Of a stretch of DNA of 64,000 nucleotides, positions 21,565 to 31,536 are shown piece by piece. Below the pieces are notes generated by a model that ran no database searches, was not told where the DNA came from, and was given only the letters and a program-made list of their open reading frames with translations. How positions within the stretch are numbered: the stretch's first letter is position 1; each line of letters opens with the position of its first letter. A program made the position numbers and the translations under genes. This DNA is from Ornithodoros turicata (lineage: Eukaryota > Arthropoda > Arachnida > Ixodida > Argasidae), in assembly GCF_037126465.1 (NCBI RefSeq), contig NW_026999318.1:3506447-3570446 (forward strand), read 5' to 3'.

Positions 21565-23240
21565 TTCCAATGGTTTAAAATCACTCATCACAATGATGTG
21601 GCCAGCACAACGTTTATACAGGATAAGGCGAAAGTGGAAATGAGCCACGCTGCTCATGAAAATTATACGCAAGGCATGAAATCATGCTTACACTTTGCAT
21701 TTGGTAGCAGTTCTCACGCAGGCTCTTTTTGCACAGGACTGGTTTTCGAACAATGACTGGAAAAGGGACGACTGCGTGACGCGTTGCTGCTACGGAAGTG
21801 GCATGAGACTGTACCAGCAAATTCCATACAGATCCCTGGACGGGTTCAAATGCTTTAAAAGCAAGAAGGTGAGGTCAACGTCATTTATTTCCCGCCTTCG
21901 GTTCCGACAAAAAGAGGGAAAGGAGAATAATTTTCGATTGACTGATTCATAGGCGACGTCCAACTCAACTACAAGTAGAAGGCTTCTACACGTGCGATAG
22001 GTTCCTTCTCAAGCTAATACACAACATACAGCACTCACCTGCTTTCATACTGTCTTCTGTTGCCTTCCAGTCGAGTAGTTCCAAGAGGAGCTGTAGCCGC
22101 TCACTTCCAGCGTTTTTGCTGTGCAACACAAACGAGTTACGAAAATTTGCCGATTGTCACAACATTTTCGGGGTTGAAGCCGCGGCGCTCATATTTAAAC
22201 AAATGGTATTTTATGCAGTCCCATTCCGTACATAGCTATGCGATAATAACAATATTAAGGGTCATTAGTATTTTTAGTTGCTACTAGAGAGCGGATTTCC
22301 AGGCATATGCGTACAGGTGCGCACTTTAAATGTTCTAAGCACGAATCAGGTCAGAGGGGACCTGTTAGTAGTCTAATGTTTGTGTGCTTGATTTTTGCCT
22401 TTTTGGCGATTAGTGCCTTTTTTTTTTTAAGTAGTGCCTAAAATAGCCATAAGTCCTAAACGAGTACTGTACCTGCTGCTGCGTGTTTATTTCATAGCTT
22501 TTGCAAACAAAAAAAAGTCATAACAGCCGATGCCACATTTCGCCGTGCTAAACCACAGAGTGCAAGCCCCCGCCCCCTCCCCGTGACAGGAAGTGGATCC
22601 ATTTTCGCCTGTATTCCTTGCACCCAGTGCAACACTTCCCTTGCAGCTACAACTGTGGTGGGGAGAACGAAACAGTGTCGCACAGTGTGTAACTAAGTTA
22701 CAGGAAGAGTAACTTAGACTGAAATGTATTTCAGTAGTAGTTAGTTACTCGTGAGTTACGTCACAGTTACTTCCGGTTATTCATGTTCAAGGTGATCACA
22801 TATAAAACTTTGGAGCACAGTGTATCAAACATAGTATTTGTTGAAAACAAACATCTTAAACAACCCACTCACTCGCTCAGAGGTCAAGCTCATAATACTG
22901 ATAAATTTGTTCTAGAGAGCTGGACACTTCAAGCTCTCGCACTTCGCTTACAGAAGCCCAATTACTTGTACTTAGCTACTTTACAGCTCTAGCAGTCGCG
23001 TAACCAGACCTCCAAAGTAGGGCGGTTGGGTACAAAAATCCATTCCTCCCTTCCCCTCCACGCCACTGATCTTGGTTACGTCCACACACTCGTACTTGTG
23101 CATACAGCGAGATGGGCGTCATATAGGGTGCCATGATTGGTGAGGCCGTAAGATCAGGGTCAGAGCAGATTGCAGGCGGTGTTGTGTGGTATCACGTGGC
23201 AAAGCGGACCTCAAGCATTCGGCTTCTAAAGTCGAAAAAG
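21565..23240. other. No gene recognised; TAACTNAGTTAC-type repeat near 22690-22770
   Basis: The segment around 22690-22770 is rich in AGTTAC/GTAACT motifs resembling the subterminal repeats of hAT elements. The rest shows no recognisable coding domain. Confidence 0.45.
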
Positions 23241-23294
23241 AATTGGGGAGGTGTCGTTCAGTAGAAGCACAATGCACAGGACCTCCTGCGGTTC

Positions 23295-23430
23295 GACAGA
23301 AAACATAGATGGGCGCAGTCTCGACTGGCCGGTTCGTAAGGGCCGCACAATGCCAACGATCTGCTACGGCTACACAGAAAACAGAGGCGGGCGCAGTCTC
23401 GACTGCTGGTTCGTAAGGGCCGGCTGGTGC
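23295..23430 (+). repeat. Short tandem duplication, about 77-bp unit
   Basis: Two copies of GAAAACAnAGrnGGGCGCAG followed by TCTCGACTG and GGTTCGTAAGGGCCG start at about 23299 and 23376. They differ by several substitutions. Confidence 0.8.
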
Positions 23431-24372
23431 AGCGAAACGGGGTTCATTTGGTGGTCTTAAAGAGACTATCGCATCCGTGGCGGTTGATTCCGAAACTACA
23501 GTGCCATTTTACTCGTCTTTCATAGCCGAGAATGACGCCGAAAATCCGATGCGGATTGGTGGAGTTGTTCCTGTGCAATTTGATGTAATGCATGACGAGA
23601 GTATATGAGGGACGTTGACAGCATCCCGGAATCCCCTTTCTGCAAACGTCACTTGGACAAGGCCAATTAGGGAGCGCCTTTTGACGCGTACAACGCCAAT
23701 CAGGGAGCGGTAGAGAGACCTTGGCGTCCGACCGCCGGGCAGGAGTAGTCGATCGCGTCCGCAGTTTGCAAGGAGGTCTGGGATTCGCTCGCGGAATGCT
23801 GTTCCTGGTTGGAGTCGTACGGGCTTGCTCATCTGGGAGCGTAACACCGTGTTCTACGGAACATGCTCATATCAGCACCAACACAGGTAAGCGAAAGTCG
23901 ACGTACTTACTGAGGTCTGTTTCAGTCAGAACGTTGCAGAGCGAATGCGAAGCAGACGACCTCAAAGACAATCACCTGCGCTGCGCTCCCATTCGTGTTG
24001 CCGGTTTACGTCCTTCTGGCGAATCTTTAAAATTAGTTTATTTAATAAGTACGCTGTTTTCGAAAGAGGAACTTGGCCCTGTAGAGTGTGAACCCATGCC
24101 AAACATTACCGTATCGGTCTCATACACACCGTCTGGATGCGATAGTACCTTTAACGAAACGCGCTTCATGGGAACGTTGCATATGAGAGATCCCAGTCAA
24201 CAGAGGGAGGTGACCGCTGCAGAGTGCGTCGGTTCCGGTCTGCAAAGACAACCGTCATATTATGGAACATGACGCAGGCGTGAGATCCAAGCGCAGCGAG
24301 AGGCGCATCGCCTATATGAACGTCAGAGACCCATCGTTAAAGACCTCGAGGTGTACTCGCGCATACAGGGCG

Positions 24373-26060
24373 CTAATTGGTGAACCCGTGAGTCACAGTG
24401 TGTCCTGCCCCAAAGATCGTGCTACGTGTTGATGTCCCCACACAGAACATTGGGAAGGAGAGGTTGGCAAGGATACCTTCAAGATGGTGCACACTATATG
24501 TAGACGCAGGCGGCAGGTACAGCGAGACGACGGTGACGTTCATGGAGGCGAGACGCACAGTGCAGCGAACGTACTCGCCCGTACCAACAGGATACAACGG
24601 TTGGCTGATCACAGGCAGATCGGAAAGGACAAAGTGTGGTACCATACTGCACGCTTCATCAGGCCGGGAGACGAAGATTGTGTAACCGGACAGATGGAAG
24701 GCGGCGTACACCAGCTTTTGGACACACATATGATGTAAAATTTATGCCGCCACACGAACTTACGGAAGTCAGGGCGTTAAATGGCAGATGCCTCGCGTTC
24801 CATTGAAATATAGACGTCGAGGGAACACGGGGCTGCTGCGCAGCAGGGTCCGCTGTTGGTTGACAGAGCATGCGGGAGAAGCCATACGTAAAGGAGGTCT
24901 GTTAATGTCTGTGCAGATAAGGACAACTGCAGCTGCAAAAAAACACCCAACAGCTTGCAGAGTGGTAGACGGAGGAAGCAGTGAGGAAGAAGCGAGATGA
25001 GTCGGTAGACAGGAGAAAATAGGGTGTCGGCGGGGGGGGGGGGGGTGAAATCGTGGCAAAGAATTAGATCCCTATTAAAAGCTACGACTGTGCCTCCGAG
25101 AACCGACCACAGTTCACTTGGTAACAGAAGTCCCATCTTCCGAGAAAGGGCCTTTCATGCTGGGGACCAGGTCCACATTCAGAAGAGCAGCGCACGAATA
25201 TTCAAAGACAGCACTGGACGAACCAGACATGAGTGCCTTGACTGAGGCACCAGCCGGCGACGCGGAGGGCTTCCGCTTAGAGGAACGCTCGTGGTAATCC
25301 ACGGTATCCGCGCAGGTAAGAGAGTCATGGTCAGCAGGCGCACCTTGGACGTCAGAATGGGACGTAGAGACTGCAGCGTTCAGGACAGCATCAGAGACAC
25401 GAGCTGCCAAGTCCAGACGACCAGGTTCACTGGGAAGTCCCGCAGGCATGCCGGGGTCACAAACACCCCGGATATCCATGTCAGGATCCTCCACAGCAGG
25501 GGCAGCTGTCACAACAGCAGCATAGGTCCGGGTGGAGCGAGCAGCCTCATTATCGAAGAGCCTGCAGATAGGGCGCTGAGGAGTGCGGCTGTCACGGCGA
25601 ATATTAGCCAAACCCTTACACCGAATGCACTGTTTGGGTCTGTCCTTGCACGACACCAACACTTAGCAGCCTCTAATGAACATAAGATGCGGGATATCCG
25701 CTGCGATCTCTTCAAACGAAGCTTGACACAGTGAAGGAGGGAGCCGACATGGCCAAGCTCTTGATCTGACCAGGTGACTTTACTGGCTTCCTCCACGTTG
25801 CAGTAGTTGGAAAAGGCAATGCGGATATCCTACTCGGTGCCGATGGAAGGTACCCCGTTCAGTCGCAGAATAAGGACGGGTTCCGATGCTTCGAGTACCA
25901 GGCATGCGTTTCCCTTGACAGTCACCGGCATGTTGAACATGAAGTTGGAATTCGCCGCGGCGGCCTTAAATTGTGGGAGCCACACATGGCTATGTTGGAA
26001 TTAACCAAGGTCTGCGATGTCAGTAAACTAGAGGAGTAGACGAAGCGCGACCTTGAAGTC
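24373..26060 (-). pseudogene. LINE C ORF1 and endonuclease N-terminus
   Basis: A minus-strand non-LTR remnant. From about 26000 downward, an ORF1-like protein shows FNMPVTVKGNACLVLE and LILRLNGVPSIGTE, then a decayed zinc knuckle (KQCIRCKGLANIRRD) and a Pro/Ala/Ser-rich tail (TYAAVVTAAPAVED). The endonuclease follows with FQWNARHLPFNALTS, a frameshift, then LSGYTIFVSRPDEA and VVSLYLPPAS, the start of an exonuclease-endonuclease-phosphatase fold. It stops near 24373, before the catalytic SDH segment and RT. Multiple frameshifts. Its relation to LINE A or B cannot be tested because no region overlaps. Confidence 0.75.
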
Positions 26061-26064
26061 CGCT

Positions 26065-26900
26065 ACGGTGTACGGCCTAGCGGTCACGTCACCGTGCAAT
26101 ACAGTGCACAGGCTTAAGTCCAGAGCCGGGGGTAAAACGTGGCAGAAAGATTCACATCGCAGTAGGGAGAATATTAGAGCAGGGTACAGAGACAGAGCAT
26201 TTGGTAAACTGGCCTTGGCCGATTAGAATTTCGGAGGTCGGAGATAGAGGGCCGTCATGAACGCGAACGTCTTCCTGAAGGTCTTGGATTTTAAACATGT
26301 GGATTCCTAACTCTCCCATATTGAGAGCCTCCAGCCTTACTGTCACTTCTCTTTACACTTTTCCTCTATTACAGGTATGCTACGCTGGGCAATGTGTGGA
26401 GCCCGGCACGGACGTCAATACGGTTTGGTAGAATAAATATTTGTCCGGAGCTCTGCGTGCCTTTGTGTACTCCGAATCACATTCGGCGGAGAGAGGAACT
26501 GCTGGGGAGCGAACGTTACACGAAAGAGTCAGCAGACCCTACCTAGATTAGCATAAAACTAGATTAGCAGAACGAACGGGACTTTTCAAAGAAAGCAACC
26601 GGATGGCTCCGTAACACTGCAGAGCAGAAGGGTTCGTAAACAGCAATTGACGGCGACCATTCTAGACAAGAATGATCTGGAGTGACATGTACTACGCTAA
26701 TAGTATGTACATCCATTCATTTGGAAATCGTACAATGGTTAGAAATGTCCAGAAACTGAGTGTAAACGAGACTTCCGTGTAGTAGTCTACACTTCACTTC
26801 ACCAGGATGCAGCAGTATAGAGGGAACTGCAATGGCATAGGGCAAATCGGACAAACCATGTATCAAACGTGAACAGTCAAATTCTAAGTATGTATGCATA
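26065..26900. other. No gene recognised
   Basis: Upstream flank of LINE C and AT-rich sequence. A TA-rich tract lies near 26895-26915. Confidence 0.5.
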
Positions 26901-26943
26901 TACATATATATATATTTGTAAGTGTTCAAACGTCGCCATGCCA

Positions 26944-26989
26944 GTACTGGACAGCTGTTTCGGCCCTCTTGGGCCACCGTCAGCAGTAC
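26944..26989 (-). ncRNA. Hammerhead-like motif, copy 1
   Basis: On the minus strand: GTACTG, then CTGACGG, a strong stem-loop (GGCCC AAGA GGGCC), GAAAC, loop AGCT, GTC, CAGTAC. GTACTG and CAGTAC pair perfectly as helix I. Helix III is two base pairs (AC/GT) closed by AGCT, and GTC is the expected cleavage triplet. One core base deviates (CUGACGG for CUGANGA) and an extra T precedes helix II, so activity is doubtful. Confidence 0.5.
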
Positions 26990-27180
26990 GCGGGCAGGCA
27001 ACGTTTGAGCGGATGGTGTCAGAAGGTCACGTAGCACGTGATTCCTCCCGTCAGGGTGTGCTAACTCACCACTGAAAGCCCAGTGCAAAGCCAGTGAAGC
27101 ATGCTAGGGAAAAAATTAGCCGGAGCTCTTTTGCTGCACGTATAGCATATATTTGTAAGTGCTCAAACGTCGCCATGCCT

Positions 27181-27228
27181 GTGCTAGACGAATGTTTCTG
27201 CATGACTGCGGGACATCGTCAGCAGTAC
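27181..27228 (-). ncRNA. Hammerhead-like motif, copy 2
   Basis: On the minus strand: GTACTG, CTGACGA (a perfect core), a decayed helix II region, GAAAC, loop ATTC, GTC, then TAGCAC. Helix I is partly mismatched. Copy 2 keeps the core that copy 1 lost and has lost the helix II that copy 1 kept. Confidence 0.5.
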
Positions 27229-27299
27229 GCAGGGAGGCAACGTTTAATTAAGCGGATGGCGTCAGAAGGATGGCGTTATGGTTTACTACAGAGATGAAG

Positions 27300-28280
27300 T
27301 CGCTCGACATACACTCGTTCAAGTTAAGTTACTTCGTAAAAAATGCAGCAGTTACGGAAAGGAGCTGGAAGTTATCAAGTTAATTTGTAAAAGTAACGAA
27401 TTACTTTCAAGTTACAGTTCACGTAACGTGCACACTTTTGTTGTCGACCTTCGTATAATTATTTCCGACATTGCTGGTTGCAGTGAATAGTGCAGGACGT
27501 TTTATAATTATACTTATATTCGATACCATGAACGAAACTGTGGCTTTGTGTGCTTGCTTACGTTATCGTAAGATTTGAATGCCCCGATAAAGCACATGCA
27601 CAACATGGATCGCAAAGCAGGTTTCGGAATTAGTATATCAGCATACTACGTGGAACCTCGCCACATATGGCATTTTTTCGAGCTCCACAGTGCCCTGCAC
27701 CTTTCGAAATGCACTGCTCGCCGTTATGATGAAAGCTCTGTCACCCAAGCCTCCGAATACAAGGACAAAACGTAAGGACAAGGACACCTTCGGTACATTT
27801 AAGAAAGATAGAAATATAATATAGAAATTCAGTTAGTTAATTTAGAAATTTAATATAGAAATTGAAGAAATATAAACCACATGAATTCACTTTTGTGTAA
27901 AGCGAAGAGAGCCTATTTCAATTTTCGATAACTGAATGCCAAAAACCCTAAGGCTATATGGAAAAACATTAAATGTATATCCGGTACAGGCGAAGAGAAG
28001 GAAGGATGGGCTCCTTGCACATAGAAAATGAACATATGTCAGGTAAACGGCTAGGTGAGAGCTTTAACTATTTCCTTACGCATTTACTAAACATACCTTT
28101 CACACAAAGTGAAATAACATTACAATCCCGTGTTAAGTGCCTCACTACTTCTTGTGCCCACGGAAACAGAGGAAGTTGTCTCTGTGTTTAGCTCTGTCAA
28201 CAATACCAAAAGCGTCGATTGCGATTTCATTCATATTAGACCAATTTAATTTACTATATTCATTTTATTCCCTTATCTCG
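27300..28280. other. No gene recognised; AGTTACT-type repeats near 27310-27430
   Basis: AAGTTACTTCG, AAAAGTAACGAATTACTT and related motifs recall hAT subterminal repeats. The AT-rich remainder near 27800-28100 is probably the upstream part of LINE D but lacks readable motifs. Confidence 0.4.
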
Positions 28281-28299
28281 GACATATATTTAGCCTAGC

Positions 28300-28832
28300 A
28301 TTATCAACAGGCGTGTTTCCTGAACAAATGCAAATTGGAAAGGTATCGGTAATATTTAAGGGTGGCGACATAACCAATATGGCTAATTACACACCAGTGT
28401 CGGTGTTGCCGGTCTTCTCGAAAGGGCTAGAAAAGGTTATTCACAAAAGGTTACATTGATTCATAGAAAAACACAACCTTATCTCGAATTGACAACTTGG
28501 ATTTAGGAAGTCCGCAGAGCTGGCCCTTTTTGAATGTGAAGGAGATAATTAAAAAAAGAAAATTGAGGAAAAAAGATATTGTATTAGGGGTGTCTATAGA
28601 CTTTTCTAAAGCATTCGACAGAATTGATCACAAAATATTTTTGGATAAGTTACTTAAGTAAGGCATTCGGGGTAACGCACTTCAGCATTTCGGCATATAT
28701 TTATCTTATCGGAAGCAATGCGTGCAAACCAATTATGTTATATCATACTCGCAAAATATAACTGTTGGGGTACCCCAAGAAACCCTAACCCCGAACCCCA
28801 AAGAAGCATTTTTGGTCCATCTTTATTTAATT
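28300..28832 (+). pseudogene. LINE D reverse transcriptase fragment
   Basis: An AT-rich RT remnant in broken frames: VSVIFKGGDITNMANYTPVS, LPVFSKGLEKVIHKRL, FIEKHNLIS, QLGFRKSAELAL and, at the end, SIFGPSLFNL, the usual QGSILGPLLF block. It is a different lineage from LINE A and B (Jockey/CR1-like style). It stops at a TA (28833-28834) where mariner 2 begins. Confidence 0.75.
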
Positions 28833-28834
28833 TA

Positions 28835-28976
28835 CGAGGGGTGTTCAAGTCAAACCGGGACTTTCTGTCTCCTGAGTGTACAAATGGCTCGTGCTACTTC
28901 TTTTTCGTCATTTTCACACGCGACAGGCCTCCGCGTTCACCACCTGGTGGTGCAAAGTTTGTACAAAACAGAAGAC
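28835..28976 (+). mobile_element. Mariner 2, left part
   Basis: It begins CGAGGGGTGTTCAAGTCAAA after a TA and matches mariner 1 for about 140 bp up to AAAACAGAAGAC, where the P element interrupts it. The right part resumes at 38015. Confidence 0.93.
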
Positions 28977-29133
28977 CACTGATCTCTATAGTATATGGCT
29001 GGATCGCGCATAGGCTGCTCCACAGCGTGCAACCGGCCGCCATATTGATGGGCCCAACACGTACTGTCGTCTGCATTTAGTTAAGCGCGGCTGCCCGCAA
29101 TTTTTTTGTTTCCTTTAAATTAGAGGGCATGCC

Positions 29134-29201
29134 ATGCCAGCTTGTTGCAGTTTTCAGTGCACTTCACGCACGGACAGACGAAAGGGGTTAACTTTTCACA
29201 G
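29134..29201 (+). pseudogene. P transposase THAP domain, exon 1
   Basis: An ATG opens MPACCSFQC, the N-terminal Cys pair of the C2CH THAP zinc finger, and runs to FH followed by a split Arg codon. A GTAAGC donor follows at 29202, and exon 2 begins after CTATACAG at 29364. Joining restores the FHRFP signature of THAP domains, which confirms the splice sites. The domain is the DNA-binding part of the transposase. Confidence 0.88.
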
Positions 29202-29364
29202 GTAAGCTATTTATTTTGAGGAAAAACAGTGTTTATTCGTATCGCATGTATGTGACACTCGCGCTTGCTCGCACTGCTACTTCGCTGGTGCCGTTAGGTA
29301 CTAAGAAATTATGTTTGGCTGCTCTATTTATGTACTTTCTACACAATGTGCTTGTGCTATACAG

Positions 29365-29554
29365 GTTCCCTCATAGTCGCCCAGCCGTGCTGAAGAAGTG
29401 GGTGCAGAAGATGCATCGCAAAAATTGGGCCCCATCTAAATCTTCGGTGCTCTGCAGCAGACACTTTGAGGAGGCCTGTTTTACAGGGCAAACTGCGCGA
29501 CTCAAGAATGATGCTGTGCCTACAAAGTTTGACTTTCCACAGCACCTCCTGAAA
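29365..29554 (+). pseudogene. P transposase THAP domain, exon 2
   Basis: It carries FPHSRPAVLKKWV, the second metal-ligand pair in VLCSRHFEEACF (Cys-x2-His), and the closing KNDAVPTKFDFP, equivalent to the AVPT box that ends THAP domains. A GTAAAC donor follows HLLK at 29555. The join to the next coding segment (about 30348) does not keep phase under simple choices, so an exon boundary is misjudged or the copy is damaged. Confidence 0.88.
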
Positions 29555-29559
29555 GTAAA

Positions 29560-30345
29560 CACAATAGTAACACATTAGAATTTGCTTGGGAACCTGTGCA
29601 ATGTGCAGCAATTCTGAATGCGGTAGTTGATCCAACAAGCTCAGTACAAGTTTTCAGAAGTGAAACATCAGTCAACATACATGACACAACAAAACTTATG
29701 CGACAAAATTTATGGTGCAAAATAATTTACATTCCCTGCTAGGCTTTCTGTCATCATCTTTAAGGCTCATGACAATGCAAGAAATAGCTTGCAAACAAAA
29801 TTATATTATATTGAGGTTCCACAACTTCTCAGTTTTAGCTGGTGGTGATCACAACAGCTCTGAATTTCTACACTGTGCTCTGGGTGCAAAGTCATGGAGA
29901 CTTGTAAGACACTTTTTTTTTTTTTTTGCGAACTCACATTGCACTTGCTGGACTGAACTGACACTACTACTTTTTGCTTTTATGGTTCTTCGCAATGTAA
30001 TTTTACATTCACTACCTAGAAATGCAGAGTCATGTCCCTGATTTGATTATTCAAGACAGTCCTAGTATAAGGTCAGGGTCCTGTGGCGTAATATTCGAGC
30101 TTGTAGGAACCAATACATATACTAGCTCGTTAGATATTTATCATGCAATGCAAAAATAAATAAATAATAATGAAGGGAAAATAATAATTTCTAGGTTTTC
30201 ACTGCAGTGCCCACTGACCTCCATCATGACCTCAGTTCCTGGCATGTGCAAGAAATGTGGAAATAAATGCTGAATTTAACAAATGTTGTCATTTATCCCA
30301 CATGAACAACAGCTTCTAAAAATAATTAATTAATCTTTCCATCAC
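29560..30345. other. P element intron or spacer
   Basis: AT-rich, with no frame of interest. It ends in a plausible acceptor (CCATCACAG) at 30347. Confidence 0.55.
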
Positions 30346-30347
30346 AG

Positions 30348-30657
30348 ATGGTACAGCCAAGAAAACCACCTCCAACAAGACATAGACATACACATAGACA
30401 TATACATAGAGGTAGAGCAGGACGTCAACCATGAGATTTCACAGCCAGGACCATCGTGGGCTGCAGGTCCAGGGGTCTTATCACCTCAGCCAGTTCGATC
30501 CTCACATAACCTTGCTGCTGACCACACATACACAGTGCAAGAGAGTCCACGGACCTTAAAGAGGAAGATAGACATCACAGTTGAAGCACTGGACAACGTG
30601 AAGAAGAAGCTGAAACGCTCTGAAGAAAATGCAGCAGTATCCCCAGTCACTGCGTAG
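30348..30657 (+). pseudogene. P transposase linker and coiled-coil segment
   Basis: A frame with DVNHEISQPGPSW, HTYTVQESPRTLKRK and LDNVKKKLKRSEEN, matching the Leu/Lys-rich coiled-coil that follows THAP in P transposases. It ends at a stop after SPVTA while the catalytic part is in another frame starting near 30629, so a small frameshift lies between. Confidence 0.7.
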
Positions 30658-31324
30658 CTTTGCGCTCACTCTCCAGTTTTATTCAGCAAAGGCATACGAG
30701 TACGTCAGGAGGACATTTAACCTTTCGCTTCCACACCAGGCGACACTTAGGTCGTGGTACAGCTCTATACACGGCGAACCAGGTTTCACACAGGAAGCCT
30801 TTGATGCACTCAAGGTTCTAGTCGGGGAACAACAGAAGTTGTCGAAACGTGTTGTTTGTTCCCTGATGCTTGATGAAATGAGCATAAAGAAACACATCCA
30901 GTATGCAGGAGAATCGTTTCAAGGTGTTGTTAACCTTGTTACCGGCCATGTTGATGATAGGCAGGAGCCAGCTACGCAGGCTCTTGTTTTCCTTGTGGTA
31001 GCCATGGACAGCAGTTGGATTGTGCCGTGCGCATACTTCCTTATCAACAGTTTGAGTGGACAAGAGAAGGCAAATCTCTTAACTCTCTGTCTACAGAAAC
31101 TACATGAAACTGGCATTCTAGTAGCAGCTGTCGTGAGTGATGGTTTGGGCTCGAATCTCACAATGTTTCGAGAGCTTGGTGCAGACATTCGGGCCCCCTC
31201 CCTCAGGCCGTGGTTTCCTCACCCGTCAGATTCTTCTTGGAGGGTTCACATCATACTTGATGCCTGCCACATGCTCAAGCTTGTGCGCAATGCCTTTGGG
31301 ACCATGCAAGTCCTCCAAGGTAGC
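30629..31324 (+). pseudogene. P transposase catalytic domain, first half
   Basis: THAP9-like core: LRSFALTLQFYSAKAYEYVR and LRSWYSSIHGEPGF, then LMLDEMSIKK with the first RNase H-fold Asp, and VVSDGLGSN with the second. The frame is open until the LTR retrotransposon enters after VLQGS at 31324. Removing that insertion and one copy of the GTAGC duplication joins the frame directly to the second half. Confidence 0.92.
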
Positions 31325-31505
31325 TGTGGTGTCGCTGAGCATCAGAATCTCTACCTCAAATCCAGCAAGCAAACCCGCATACAACTGCTTTATTATTCCA
31401 TCCGACCGTGTCGGTCCTCGTGCTCATATTCTCTTTTTCGTCGTCGTCGTTCACCTCCTCTATACCGTGAATACAACCCAAACAAATAAAACCAACAACA
31501 CCACA
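31325..31505 (-). repeat. Element E 3' LTR
   Basis: 181 bp, bounded by TGTGG and CACA inverted ends. It contains AACAAATAAAACC near one end. It differs from the other LTR at about four positions. Confidence 0.95.
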
Positions 31506-31517
31506 ACTCTCCCCCTT
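31506..31517 (-). other. Element E polypurine tract
   Basis: On the minus strand AAGGGGGAGAGT lies directly against the 3' LTR, the expected position for plus-strand priming. Confidence 0.85.
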
Positions 31518-31536
31518 GTCCAATTAAGTCCTTTGA

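Larger units (their letters stand above)
26905..27265 (-). repeat. Tandem pair of about 239-bp repeats, each with a hammerhead-like motif
   Basis: ATATTTGTAAGTGNTCAAAC and CGTCGCCATGCC recur at about 26912 and 27150, and AGCAGTACGC, GGCAACGTTT and GCGGATGG recur at the same offset. The spacing is about 239 bp. In both copies the hammerhead-like motif lies on the minus strand. Small direct tandem repeats carrying hammerheads are the hallmark of retrozymes and of Penelope-like terminal repeats; no ORF is associated. Confidence 0.7.
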
